A stretch of 64,000 nt of DNA from JAJDTQ01 sp963422385 (GCA_963422385.1 OY729432.1:1860001-1924000), one strand, 5' to 3'. Shown: positions 50,251-58,741, counted from the first letter of the stretch. Program-made: numbers and translations. Notes: a model not told the origin generated them from the sequence alone.

Positions 50251-51393
50251 ATGAAAGCCATGAATCATCCCATGCTGGAGGCCGCCCGGACGTTGGCGCC
50301 GGGGATCCGATCCTGCTCCGACCAGATCGAGGCGGAGCGTGAGTTGCCGGGGCCGTTGTTCGATGCGCTGGCGGACGCCGGCCTGTTCAAGCTCGGACTG
50401 CCACGGTCCCTGGGCGGCGTCGAGATCGACCTGCCGTCCTATGTAGACGTGTTGGAGGAGTTGGGTAAGGCCGACGCCAGCACCGCGTGGGTCGTCAACC
50501 AGTGCTCGATCTTCGCCACCTACGCGGCGCGCATGCCGCGGGAGCTGGCGCGCGAGATCTGGACCGACACGCCCCGCTGCGTCGTTGCCAACACGTCCAT
50601 GCCCACGGCCGAGGCCGTGCCGGTGCCGGGCGGGTACCGAGTCACCGGCCGCCACCGCTTCAGCTCGGGGAGCCGGCACGCGTCCTGGTTCGCCGCCCGG
50701 GCGTGGATTCCCGAGGACGGCGAGCGCGTGCAGAAGTTCCTGTTCGTGCCGGCGGCCGAGGTGGAGGTCCTGGATACCTGGAAGGTCCGGGGAATGCGCG
50801 GTACCGGCACCCATGATTTCGTCGTGGAGGGCGTCTTCGTCCCGGCCGAGCGCACGGTGCGCCATCTCGGCAGCCCGGTGATGGAGCCCGGACCGCTCTA
50901 CCGGATCTCTCTCGTTCTGCTGTTTGCCTCGGGCGACGGCGCGCTGGCCCTGGGGGCGGCCCAGGCATGCCTGGACGCGTTCCTTGAGTTGGCGGGGGCC
51001 AAGACGCCCCACGCCATGCAGGCGATGCTGCGGGACCAGCCGGCGGTCCAGGTGGCCGTGGGGCAGACCAGAGCCACCCTGGCAGCCGGCCGGGCCTATC
51101 TGCGGGAGGCCGTCCGCGCCCTCTGGAAAGAAGCGGTGTCGGCGGATCCCCTTACACTGGAACGGCGGGTCGCCCTGCGGCTCGCCACGACCCACTGCAT
51201 CCGGCTCGCGGTCCAGGCGGTGGAGACCCTGTACAACGCCTCCGGCACCACCGCCATCTACGAAGGCAACGCCATCCAGCGCTACTTCCAGGATCTCCAC
51301 GTGATCAGTCAGCATCAACAGGCGCGCCAAGTCGCCTACGAGCTCGCCGGTAAGCACAGCCTGGGTCTGGAGATCGAAACGACGCGGCTGTGA
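50251..51393 (+). CDS. Acyl-CoA dehydrogenase-fold flavoprotein (HsaA/DszC-like monooxygenase group)
   Basis: A 380-residue protein with the acyl-CoA dehydrogenase fold: N-terminal helical domain (ELPGPLFDALADAGLFKLGLPRSLGGVEIDLPSYVDVLEELGKADASTAWV), beta domain (RVTGRHRFSSGSRHASWFAARAW, GMRGTGTHDFVVEGVFVP) and C-terminal helices (TLYNASGTTAIYEGNAIQRYFQDLHVISQHQ). The last motif and absence of the catalytic Glu context point to the flavin-dependent monooxygenases of this fold. Substrate unknown. No flavin reductase gene lies next to it. Confidence 0.8.
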   Translation: MKAMNHPMLEAARTLAPGIRSCSDQIEAERELPGPLFDALADAGLFKLGLPRSLGGVEIDLPSYVDVLEELGKADASTAWVVNQCSIFATYAARMPRELAREIWTDTPRCVVANTSMPTAEAVPVPGGYRVTGRHRFSSGSRHASWFAARAWIPEDGERVQKFLFVPAAEVEVLDTWKVRGMRGTGTHDFVVEGVFVPAERTVRHLGSPVMEPGPLYRISLVLLFASGDGALALGAAQACLDAFLELAGAKTPHAMQAMLRDQPAVQVAVGQTRATLAAGRAYLREAVRALWKEAVSADPLTLERRVALRLATTHCIRLAVQAVETLYNASGTTAIYEGNAIQRYFQDLHVISQHQQARQVAYELAGKHSLGLEIETTRL

Positions 51394-51395
51394 AC

Positions 51396-51590
51396 TCAGC
51401 GTCCCATGGCCTCCCTGGCGGTGGGTACATCGGGTAGCGCGTCGTCCCTCTTCTTTCCCGAAACCGCGGGAACCCTGAGCTCGTCGGACTTGAGCAGGGG
51501 AAGGACGGCGGGCGGCACCGGAATCGCGGCGATGGAGTCGAAGCCCCCGCGGGGAGAGCAGGTCACCACCAAGTTGATGTCCTTGGAGGG
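51396..51590 (-). pseudogene. Tripartite tricarboxylate transporter substrate-binding protein (TctC-like) scar
   Basis: On the complement a short frame reads KDINLVVTCSPRGGFDS, resembling the N terminus of mature TctC proteins, joined to IPVPPAVLPLLKSDELRVPAVSGKKRDDALPDVPTAREAMGR and a stop, the typical TctC C terminus. Some 200 central residues and the signal peptide are missing. No TctA or TctB genes are nearby. The 110 bases between it and the next gene contain nothing recognised. Confidence 0.6.
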
Positions 51591-51700
51591 CAGAGCGTCT
51601 CGTCGATGTCCGTGCGTGGCGCATCACGCGGCGGGCGGCCATCCGGCTGGAGCCGTCGTAGTGGCGGCTGCCGATGACGGGGTTGTATCTTCTTTGACTC

Positions 51701-52561
51701 TTACAGCGCCACCGCGGACTCGTAAGGCTGGTCGAGAGAAGTGTTGTCGCCGAACAGCTTCCGTGAGGCGATCCACCGGTGCGTCTTCTCGTACACTTCC
51801 CGGGTGTAGGGCTCGAAAACCATGCGCTCGCCGACGCCCATGCCGCTGAAGTCCACCAGGTCGTGGTAGCGTTCCGGCAATTCCTTCAGCAGATAGTGCC
51901 GGTAACGCTCCGGCTCCATGTCGATGGCGCGTTGCGCACGCTGGAGCGCGTTGAAGTACTTCTTCGTGTCCTCTTCGTCGGTGTCCGGTTCGAGCAGAAA
52001 GCCGATCATGAAGGTCGTATCGACGATCTTCCGGAAACCCTGCTGTTCCACCACATACATGGGTGCGCCGAAGACGTTCCCCGCAGGCACCTGGCGTTCC
52101 AGCAAGCGCGCCATACGGTCCAACGGGCGGCCGGCAAACTGCAGCTTGACCTCGGAGGAATCGAGGATGGGCTCCAGCGCCTGCAGCGCCGAGAAATGAC
52201 TTCCCGAGTGATAGCCCACCGCGATCTCGACGTTGGCGAGGTCCCGGGGTTTACGAATTCCGGACTCCGGCGGCACGTAGATTCCCGAGGGCGTCACGGA
52301 GTATGCGTGTCCCCACATGCGGCCGTGTTTTCCGGTGGCCGCCACGTTGACCATCCAGTGACAGGCCGAGCTGACCTCGCAGGAACGTCCGTCCTTCATG
52401 TCCTCGAGGGCGCCGTGACGAACTTCCTGTGGCTTCTCGGACTGCTGCGAAACCAGACCGTAGACGAACTCGTAGTCCAGTCCCTCGTCCTTGAAGTAGC
52501 CCAGTTCCTCCGCCACCCATTCCTGGAGTCTGCCGTGCGGCTGTATGCGAAACTTTGCCAT
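51701..52561 (-). CDS. NMT1/SsuA-type substrate-binding-like protein without signal peptide
   Basis: A 286-residue protein with the type-2 periplasmic-binding fold: RIQPHGRLQEWVAEELGYFKDEGLDYEFVY at the N terminus, HWMVNVAATGKHGRMWGHAYSVTPSGIYVPPESGIRKPRDLANVEIAVGYHSGSHFSALQALEPIL in the middle. It starts MAKFRIQPHG with no signal peptide or lipobox, so it is probably cytoplasmic; THI5-like enzymes show that this fold can be catalytic. No ABC partner genes adjoin it. The TTGACG-N17-TAACAT promoter upstream supports a separate transcript. Confidence 0.7.
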   Translation of the reverse strand: MAKFRIQPHGRLQEWVAEELGYFKDEGLDYEFVYGLVSQQSEKPQEVRHGALEDMKDGRSCEVSSACHWMVNVAATGKHGRMWGHAYSVTPSGIYVPPESGIRKPRDLANVEIAVGYHSGSHFSALQALEPILDSSEVKLQFAGRPLDRMARLLERQVPAGNVFGAPMYVVEQQGFRKIVDTTFMIGFLLEPDTDEEDTKKYFNALQRAQRAIDMEPERYRHYLLKELPERYHDLVDFSGMGVGERMVFEPYTREVYEKTHRWIASRKLFGDNTSLDQPYESAVAL

Positions 52562-52611
52562 GGATCTTGTTCCTTCCGAGCGTGTGTTTCCGACGAAACG
52601 CCGACGATACG

Positions 52612-52640
52612 ATGTTACTGGAAGGACGACGGTGCGTCAA
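52612..52640 (-). promoter_or_regulatory. Predicted promoter of the substrate-binding-like gene
   Basis: On the complement TTGACG (52640-52635) and TAACAT (52617-52612) are 17 nt apart, about 50 nt before the start codon. Confidence 0.5.
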
Positions 52641-52739
52641 CGGTCGGATGGTCGTGTAGCCACGCCGATGGAGGAGGGAGCTTCCGGCATTGGGGGCGGG
52701 CAGCTCCCTCCTGCGACAAGGTCGGGACCGGGCCCGGAC

Positions 52740-53387
52740 TCAGCGGCTTTCCTTGACCACCTCCACGAGTGCGGAACCGCTCTGCCCGCCGCCGGTGGTT
52801 TCCCCGGGCGACGCCACGAAGGTCTGTTCGGTATTCACCAGGCCGGGGGTGGCCTGGCCCGGTCCATGCCAGGTGAAGTCGGCCAGGGAATTGCCCGACC
52901 CCTTGAGTTGGAGCGAATGGCCCGTCTGCGTCGAATTGGACTCGTGAACGCCGATGTCGGTGGCCGCAAGGCCCTCGGCCGGTCCCGAAGCCGCGGTGAA
53001 GCCGCCCTCGTAGCTCATGAATTGAACCACCTCTTTTTCCGGGTTGACCAGCGCGATGCCGTCCGGCGCGCCGTTCTCGATGCGATTGGTGGGAAACGAG
53101 ACCGTCCCGTAACCTCCTTGCTGGTCGGGGATGGCCCCCTCCAGGGGAATGGTCCGGTACGGCATGCCGTTCTTGCCGTTGTAGAGCACGAGGCTCCATC
53201 CGTTCATGTCGGTGCCGGCCGGCCCTGCCACCTCCAGGCGCTCATCCGCGTCCGGGCCGCGGTTGTCGTAGTGGATCTCGTTGATGAAGACGTTCTGTCC
53301 CCACGCGGGATTCCCCGCCCACAGGAACATTCCCAGTATCGCCGTGGCCGGCAGCCATCGCCGAAAGTCTCTCGAAACTTCGCGCAT
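52740..53387 (-). CDS. Secreted protein with a lamin-tail-like domain
   Basis: A 215-residue exported protein: signal peptide MREVSRDFRRWLPATAILG... cleaved near PAWGQ, followed by VFINEIHYDNRGPDADERLEVAGPAGTDMNGWSLVLYNG, the lamin-tail (LTD) pattern found in secreted nucleases and surface proteins. The remainder repeats strands up to the C terminus. No nuclease domain follows. The AGGAGG box sits 4 nt before one ATG (53390) and 7 nt before the next (53387); the second is preferred by spacing. Function unknown. Confidence 0.7.
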   Translation of the reverse strand: MREVSRDFRRWLPATAILGMFLWAGNPAWGQNVFINEIHYDNRGPDADERLEVAGPAGTDMNGWSLVLYNGKNGMPYRTIPLEGAIPDQQGGYGTVSFPTNRIENGAPDGIALVNPEKEVVQFMSYEGGFTAASGPAEGLAATDIGVHESNSTQTGHSLQLKGSGNSLADFTWHGPGQATPGLVNTEQTFVASPGETTGGGQSGSALVEVVKESR

Positions 53388-53563
53388 CATTGCACCTCCT
53401 TCGCTCAAGACGTTGGATCATGCCGGGCCCATGGAATCCCGGCGCCTGTAGAATAGGATCGCCGGAAGGGCCGGAAACTTTAGGGGGGCTTCCATGGATT
53501 GCGAATCGAGGGAGCCCCGGATGCAGATCAGGGGAGGGCACGATGACCGGATAACCGGAGGAG

Positions 53564-54877
53564 TCAGTTCATCAGGCCGGGTAGCCACAGCACCAGCGCG
53601 GGGAAAATGATCATGAGGGCCATCACGACGAGGTTCAACCCGACGAAGGGAAGGGCCGCGCGGTAAATGTCGCCCATGGTGGTGCCGGGCGATGCTATCC
53701 CTTTCATGACGAACAGCGACAGCCCGAAGGGCGGAGAGATGGTGGCCAGCTCCAGGTTGAGGAGCATGATGGCGCCGAACCAGACCGGGTCCCATCCCAG
53801 GGCGTTGACGATGGGCATGTAGATGGGGATGGTCACCAGCACGATGGAGGTCTGCTCGATGAACATTCCGAGAAACACCAGCACCACCTGCATCAGGATG
53901 AGGATGACCATGGGATGGACCGGCAGACCCACCACGAGATTGGTAATCCCGGCGGTGGCACCGGTGAAGGCCAGGACCTGACTGAACGCGGCGGAGCCGG
54001 TGAGGATGATCAGGACCATCACCGCGATGGAGGTTGCGGCGCCCACGGCTTCCTTGGTCACGTTCCAGGTCAGCTTGCCGTAGGCCATGGCCAGCAGAAA
54101 GCAGAACAGTGCCCCGACGGCCGCGGCTTCGGTGGGCGTGGCCACTCCGAGAAAGATCGTCCCGATGATGATGACGATGACGGACACCAGCGGCGCCACG
54201 TACCGGAACGTGTCCGAGATGCGCCGTCCCAACGGGGTCGGCGACACGTCATAAGCCGGCGCCAGCGAAGGCTGAAGGGTACACCGGATGATGATGTAGG
54301 CGGCGTAGATGCCGGCCAGCATCAGGCCGGGAACGATGATCCCCACCAGGAGCTTGCCCACCGAGATTTTTCCCAGGCTCGCCAGGATGACGCCCAAGGC
54401 GGTGGGCGGAATCATGATGGCCAGACTGCCGCTGGCCAGAATGGGCCCGAACGACATGGACTTGCTGTAGCCGCGCTTCTCCATGTCCGGCACCAAGGTG
54501 GAACCCAGCATGGCCACGCTGCCCATGGCCACCCCGGTCAGGGTGGCGAAGAGCGCGCCGGCGCCCACCGCGAGCAGCGACAGCCTTCCGGCGATGCGTC
54601 CCAGCCATTCGTCCAGGACGTCGATCATCTTGTACGCCACCCCGGAATGGAACATGACCGCGCCCATGAGAATGAACATGGGTACGGGCACGAGCACGAA
54701 GGTGGAGATGGAGCTGTCGATGCTGAGAACAAGCTGCTGCAGGCCGATGGTCCCGCCCCAGAATACGTAGACCCCGATGATGTTCACCAGCGTGAAGGCG
54801 AAGGCCACCGGCAGTCCGATGAGCAGCAGCACGGTCAGACCGCCGAAGAAGAAGATCATGTAGGACCACCACTCCAC
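53564..54877 (-). CDS. dctM: TRAP transporter large permease (DctM)
   Basis: Main membrane subunit of a TRAP uptake system, 437 residues, about twelve hydrophobic segments. It has GLTVLLLIGLPVAFAFTLVN at the N terminus, LFATLTGVAMGSVAMLGSTLVPDMEKRGYSKSMSFGPILASGSLAIMIPPTALGVILA, FLGVATPTEAAAVGA and ISPPFGLSLFVMKG. TRAP transporters take up organic acids with a sodium gradient. It is the last gene of the dctPQM unit, 11 nt after dctQ. Confidence 0.94.
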   Translation of the reverse strand: MEWWSYMIFFFGGLTVLLLIGLPVAFAFTLVNIIGVYVFWGGTIGLQQLVLSIDSSISTFVLVPVPMFILMGAVMFHSGVAYKMIDVLDEWLGRIAGRLSLLAVGAGALFATLTGVAMGSVAMLGSTLVPDMEKRGYSKSMSFGPILASGSLAIMIPPTALGVILASLGKISVGKLLVGIIVPGLMLAGIYAAYIIIRCTLQPSLAPAYDVSPTPLGRRISDTFRYVAPLVSVIVIIIGTIFLGVATPTEAAAVGALFCFLLAMAYGKLTWNVTKEAVGAATSIAVMVLIILTGSAAFSQVLAFTGATAGITNLVVGLPVHPMVILILMQVVLVFLGMFIEQTSIVLVTIPIYMPIVNALGWDPVWFGAIMLLNLELATISPPFGLSLFVMKGIASPGTTMGDIYRAALPFVGLNLVVMALMIIFPALVLWLPGLMN

Positions 54878-54888
54878 GGGCGTCTACT

Positions 54889-55407
54889 TCAAGGGTGGGT
54901 CTCGACGGTGTCGGACGCGGCGTCGTCCAGGGCGTGTCCGGCCCGTCTCATGAACTGGAGAGAGAGGAGGAAGGCGCCCAATGGAATGACGCCCAGATTG
55001 ATCACCCTCGGGATCTCGATCTCGGCCGGGATGAGGATGCCCCGCTGCCAGGAGGTGACGGCTTCCAGGGTGCCGTAGACGGCCACCACGAGACAGATCA
55101 ACGCGCCGAGGATGGAGTTGGTGCAGGTCAGCCAGCGACGGTGCCTGGGCCGGAGCCGGGTGACCAGCAGGTCGATGGTGACGTGCTCTTCGCGCCTGAG
55201 CACCCAGGCGGCGCCAAGGAAGGCGATATGGAGCAGCAAGGTCCCGCTGATCTGGTCGACCCCCAACAGGCCCTCCCGGAGGCCATACCGGAAGAACACC
55301 TTGACGGAGGTCAGGAGCATGACGGCCACCAAGAGCGCGCCCGACAGCGCAGCGCCGGCATCCAGGAGGGAATCGAAGACGCGGATGATTTTCTTGCCGG
55401 CCGTCAT
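54889..55407 (-). CDS. dctQ: TRAP transporter small permease (DctQ)
   Basis: A 172-residue membrane protein with four predicted helices. Family motifs include FFRYGLREGLLGVDQISGTLLLHIAFLGAAWVLRREEHVTIDLL, where the R-x-x-x-HV-x-D-L block is the DctQ signature. It begins 16 nt after dctP and is followed directly by dctM. Confidence 0.9.
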   Translation of the reverse strand: MTAGKKIIRVFDSLLDAGAALSGALLVAVMLLTSVKVFFRYGLREGLLGVDQISGTLLLHIAFLGAAWVLRREEHVTIDLLVTRLRPRHRRWLTCTNSILGALICLVVAVYGTLEAVTSWQRGILIPAEIEIPRVINLGVIPLGAFLLSLQFMRRAGHALDDAASDTVETHP

Positions 55408-55423
55408 GCAGCGGTTTCAGCTA

Positions 55424-56419
55424 TCAGTCGTATCCCATCAGCTTTCTGGCCTCGGCGTAGTCGTCCGTGCTCATCGCGGTCTTGAAATGCGCCCACAGAG
55501 CCTCGTTGGAGGTCTTGGCCCAATTCTCCGCCTCGGCATCCGAGAACCGGATCACCTTCATTCCGGCTTTCTTCATGGTGGCCAACTGAAAGCCCTGGTG
55601 TGCCGACATCCACCCCCGGGACCATTGCTGGATCACGCCAACGGAATCCAGCATGACCTGCTGCACGTCCTTGGGCAGGCTGTTCCATTTCTTCAGGTTC
55701 ACCGCAATGCCGATGCCGTCCCGATACAACGGGTGGCCGATGAGGTACTTGGTCACCTTGTGCCACCCGAAATTGGTGAAGCCGTCGTAGTAGGGCCAAG
55801 TGAACCCCTCCACCGCGCCTCTCTCCAGGGCGAGATAGATCTCCGACGGCGGCAGGGTTACCGGCTCCGCGCCCACCGCCTTGACGAAGAAGCGCGTGAG
55901 CGGCGGCACCCGGACCTTCATGCCCTTCAGGTCGGCCGGGCTCGAGACTTTCTTCTGCGTGGACATGAAGTGGTTTCCGGTTTGGAGATCGCCCGAGAAG
56001 GCTCCCAGGTAGCGAACCCCCTGCTTCTCGTACATCTTCACCATGAAATCGTGCAGTGCATGGCCCGGCCCCCCGTCGGGAGGTTCCAGGGGCGACAACT
56101 CCGTAACGTATCCCGCCTTGACCACGCCCGCCCAGTAGTTCAGGGCGCCGTACCAGACGTCGAACACCCCCCGCACCAGTGCTTCGGGCTGGTCGAAGGT
56201 CGGCACCACTTCCCGCGCCCCCTTGAAACGGATCACCACCTTGCCCTTGGCGCGCCGGTTTACCTCCTCCATGTAGCGTATGCCGACGTCGGCCGCGGAA
56301 GAGACGCCCGGAGGCCATGAACCCACCATGTTCAGTTTGACTTGGGCCGACGCGGTCCCGCCCCAGAACACAGCCAACGCCGCTACAGCGAATACTCCGA
56401 TCATGCCGTTTCGCTTCAT
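55424..56419 (-). CDS. dctP: TRAP transporter substrate-binding protein (DctP)
   Basis: Periplasmic ligand-binding subunit, 331 residues. The signal peptide MKRNGMIGVFAVAALAVFWGGTASA is clear. The mature protein has KLNMVGSWPPGVSSAADVGIRYMEEVNRRAKGKVVIRF, DLKGMKVRVPPLTRFFVKAVGAEPVTLPPSEIYLALERGAVEGFTWPY, the conserved Arg in MKVRVP binding the carboxylate of the ligand. The large-ligand pocket type cannot be read from the sequence. Confidence 0.92.
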   Translation of the reverse strand: MKRNGMIGVFAVAALAVFWGGTASAQVKLNMVGSWPPGVSSAADVGIRYMEEVNRRAKGKVVIRFKGAREVVPTFDQPEALVRGVFDVWYGALNYWAGVVKAGYVTELSPLEPPDGGPGHALHDFMVKMYEKQGVRYLGAFSGDLQTGNHFMSTQKKVSSPADLKGMKVRVPPLTRFFVKAVGAEPVTLPPSEIYLALERGAVEGFTWPYYDGFTNFGWHKVTKYLIGHPLYRDGIGIAVNLKKWNSLPKDVQQVMLDSVGVIQQWSRGWMSAHQGFQLATMKKAGMKVIRFSDAEAENWAKTSNEALWAHFKTAMSTDDYAEARKLMGYD

Positions 56420-56506
56420 TTTTCGCTCCTCCCGTCAGGACACCATGCAAATGCGCCGCAACTCGAAAATCCCGGAACTTGCCTGCTCGACCGCAGGCCG
56501 GAACCG

Positions 56507-56535
56507 ATTAGATCGCTTTACCCGAAGCCTGTCAA
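56507..56535 (-). promoter_or_regulatory. Predicted promoter of dctPQM
   Basis: On the complement TTGACA (56535-56530) and TCTAAT (56512-56507) with a 17-nt spacer, about 90 nt upstream of dctP. The region between 56420 and 56601 contains no gene. Confidence 0.55.
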
Positions 56536-56601
56536 CATGTTTCACGACCCGGAAGGACGACGGCGGTCCGTGACGGACTCCCGGGTCGGGAACCCGGGAA
56601 T

Positions 56602-57210
56602 TCAGGTGCGGAACATGGCGGGCACGTAGCGCGACACCCCCAGCGCGTCCATGAAACGTTGCTTCATCATGGGCGGGTTCATGGGGAACGCCGGCTTTGC
56701 CGGCGGCACGTCGGGCTCGGTGGCGAGGACCAGGACGGAGGGACCCCCTTCCGTCAAGGCGGACGGCAGGAGCGCCCGGAAGGTTTCGAAGGAGTCGACG
56801 TGCTCCGTTCTTGCGATGCCGGCGGAGCGCGCCAGGTCCGCCAAGTCCAGCTCGGTGTTCGTCAACGGCTGTCCTCCGGACGCCGCGTGGATGTTGTTGT
56901 TCACCAGGAGGACGGTGAGGTTCCGCGGGGCGACGGAGCCGACGGTAATCAAGGCCCCCAGATGCATCAGCAGTCCGCCGTCGCCTTCCGCCGCCACGAC
57001 CCTCTTTTGCGGCTGAGACACGGCCAGGCCCAAGGCCAGGGGAAGAGCCAAACCCATGGCGTCTTCCAGATAGAAGTTCTCCGGACGATCGCAGACGTTG
57101 GACCACACGTAGGAAGCATTGCCCAGAGAAGTCACCACCAGGGTCTCTTCCGATATGGATTCGGCAAGAACGCGATAGTACCCTTCGCGTGTCGGCTTTG
57201 CCTCACTCAC
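56602..57210 (-). CDS. Thiamine-diphosphate-dependent decarboxylase beta subunit (sulfopyruvate/phosphonopyruvate decarboxylase-like)
   Basis: A 202-residue ThDP-binding subunit. The ThDP motif is GDGGLLMHLGALITVG...NLTVLLVNNNIHAASGGQP near residues 73-110, and VTSLGNASYVW precedes it. Split alpha/beta decarboxylases of this size include ComDE of coenzyme M synthesis and phosphonopyruvate decarboxylases. The GTG start at 57210 overlaps the alpha-subunit stop by 4 nt. No other coenzyme M or phosphonate genes are in the window, so the substrate is open. Confidence 0.8.
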   Translation of the reverse strand: MSEAKPTREGYYRVLAESISEETLVVTSLGNASYVWSNVCDRPENFYLEDAMGLALPLALGLAVSQPQKRVVAAEGDGGLLMHLGALITVGSVAPRNLTVLLVNNNIHAASGGQPLTNTELDLADLARSAGIARTEHVDSFETFRALLPSALTEGGPSVLVLATEPDVPPAKPAFPMNPPMMKQRFMDALGVSRYVPAMFRT

Positions 57211-57719
57211 CAGCGGATGTCCTCGCTGTCCAGCAGCAGCACGAAGGGCGCGGAGCCTTCCTCCGCAAAGGTCGCCGCCCGTTCCACCTGGGCGCCGATG
57301 GGCATCTCCGGTGCGGCAACGGCATAGGAAAGTCCGTAGGCCCGGAGCACCGGCTCCGTCGCCCGCCCCTTGGGGACGTGATAGAAGACCGGATCCCGAG
57401 CCGATCCGCGGTAGGATGCCAGGATGAGAATGGGAAACTGGTAACGCTGGGCCAGGCACACCATGCCCGCACCCATGGTCAGAAGTCCGACGTTCTGGAT
57501 CAGCAGCACCGTGCGCGCCCCGCCCAGCCGCGCGCCGCAGGAGATGGACAGGGCCTCCTCTTCGTGGGTGGCCCGGATGAGGGTCACGTCGGGGTCCTCC
57601 TCGACCTTCTCCATGAACCCCCCGATCCAGCTATCGGGGACCGAGACGACGACCTTCACGCCGGACCGCTTCAAGGCAGCCAGCAGCTCGCTCGGGCGGT
57701 GAGAATTTTCTACACTCAT
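57207..57719 (-). CDS. Thiamine-diphosphate-dependent decarboxylase alpha subunit (sulfopyruvate/phosphonopyruvate decarboxylase-like)
   Basis: A 170-residue pyrimidine-binding subunit. The segment VVVSVPDSWIGGFMEKVEEDPDVTLIRATHEEEALSISCGARLGGARTVLLIQNVGLLTMG has the catalytic Glu in HEEEALS and the LLIQN-GLL-GAG loop typical of ComD-like proteins. ATG 57719 is preferred over an in-frame ATG at 57800, which would lie before the transcription start and inside the promoter. An 18-bp-arm palindrome sits just upstream in the leader. Confidence 0.8.
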   Translation of the reverse strand: MSVENSHRPSELLAALKRSGVKVVVSVPDSWIGGFMEKVEEDPDVTLIRATHEEEALSISCGARLGGARTVLLIQNVGLLTMGAGMVCLAQRYQFPILILASYRGSARDPVFYHVPKGRATEPVLRAYGLSYAVAAPEMPIGAQVERAATFAEEGSAPFVLLLDSEDIRW

Positions 57720-57740
57720 GGGATTCGCCAAGTGGCGTTG

Positions 57741-57779
57741 CCGGTGGTGGAACAGCGGCGTCCGCTGTTCCACCACCGG
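57741..57779. promoter_or_regulatory. Perfect 18-bp inverted repeat in the leader of the decarboxylase operon
   Basis: Left arm 57741-57758 (CCGGTGGTGGAACAGCGG), loop of three bases, right arm 57762-57779, its exact reverse complement. It lies between the predicted transcription start (about 57783 on the complement) and the start codon at 57719. No T-run follows on either strand. It could be an operator, an RNA hairpin that controls translation or stability, or a remnant of a mobile palindrome. Confidence 0.75.
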
Positions 57780-57789
57780 ATTGGACCGG

Positions 57790-57818
57790 ATCATATCCAA
57801 CGCGTCTACGGATCACAA
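57790..57818 (-). promoter_or_regulatory. Predicted promoter of the decarboxylase operon
   Basis: On the complement TTGTGA (57818-57813) and TATGAT (57795-57790) with a 17-nt spacer. It also lies just upstream of the divergent metallophosphoesterase pseudogene. Confidence 0.5.
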
Positions 57819-57867
57819 GACGGAACTGTTATGAAAGCGGTATCAGGGATCGGCGCTGAAACCCGTC

Positions 57868-58741
57868 ATGCGTATTTTCGCCATATCTGACGTGCACGCG
57901 GATTACCCGTAGAACATGGCGCTGCTACAGGCGTTCTCCGGTAGCGGCCACCTGCGTGACACGCTGCTGCTGGCAGGAGACGTGACCGATGATCTCGCCA
58001 GGTTGACGCGGGTTCTCCGAGACGTCCGCGAGAAGTTTGCCCACGTGTTCTTCGTGTCCGGAAACCACGATCTGTGGGTCTGGCGTGGCGAGTCCGGCGA
58101 TTCCGTGGCCAAGTTCGAGAAGGTCCTGCGGCTGTGCTCCTGCTCGGGGTGGCCACGAGTCCGGCCAAGGTCACCTCCGGCTCCCAGGCCCCCGGAGCGT
58201 GGGTGGTGCCGCTGTTCTCGTGGTAGGTGAAACCGGAGCAGGGTGCCGAGAGCCTGTTCGTCCCCAAGGACGGCGACGACGCGAGTCTCTCCATGTGGGC
58301 CGACAACGTTCGCACCCGGTGACCGGAACGCATGTCCGTAGCGAATTATTTCTCGATATGAACGAGCACCACGTTCATCGCGACTGTGACGCCCCGGTCC
58401 TATCTTTCAGGCACTTCCTGCCCAGGAAGGAGTTGATGTTTCGCCCATCCGCGACGGCCGGGCCTCCGCGACCCGCCCGCGCCAAACGGTTCAAGTTCAG
58501 CAGGGTCGCCGGCAGCACGCGGCTCGAGGCCCGGATTCGCGCGTTGGGCTCGGTGCTCCACGTCTTCGGCCACCAGCACCGCAACCGCGACAGGGTTATC
58601 GATGGCTCGCGCTATGTTTCCAACTGTCTGGGCTATCCGCGGGAGCACGCCCGGGGCAGGATCGGTGAATCCTGCGGCAGTCTCGAGTTGGTCCGGGACA
58701 CCAAGTGCAAGGCCGGACCGATGGCGGGGGAGCATCGCTGA
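57868..58741 (+). pseudogene. Metallophosphoesterase, inactivated
   Basis: ATG 57868 starts MRIFAISDVHADYP, the metal-binding DxH motif of calcineurin-like phosphoesterases, and is cut by TAG at codon 15. The frame then resumes with NMALLQAFSGSGHLRDTLLLAGDVTDDL and VFFVSGNHDLWVW (GDxxD and GNHD motifs). After about 58140 the reading frame changes; further TAG and TGA codons interrupt PLFSW, and NVRTR-PERM, before the last metal motif VLHVFGHQHRNRDRVIDG and a stop at 58741. At least three nonsense changes and one frameshift make it non-functional. Confidence 0.88.

Noticed and set aside
57741..57779. Palindrome as an intrinsic terminator
   Set aside because: No run of T follows on either strand and it lies upstream of, not after, a gene.
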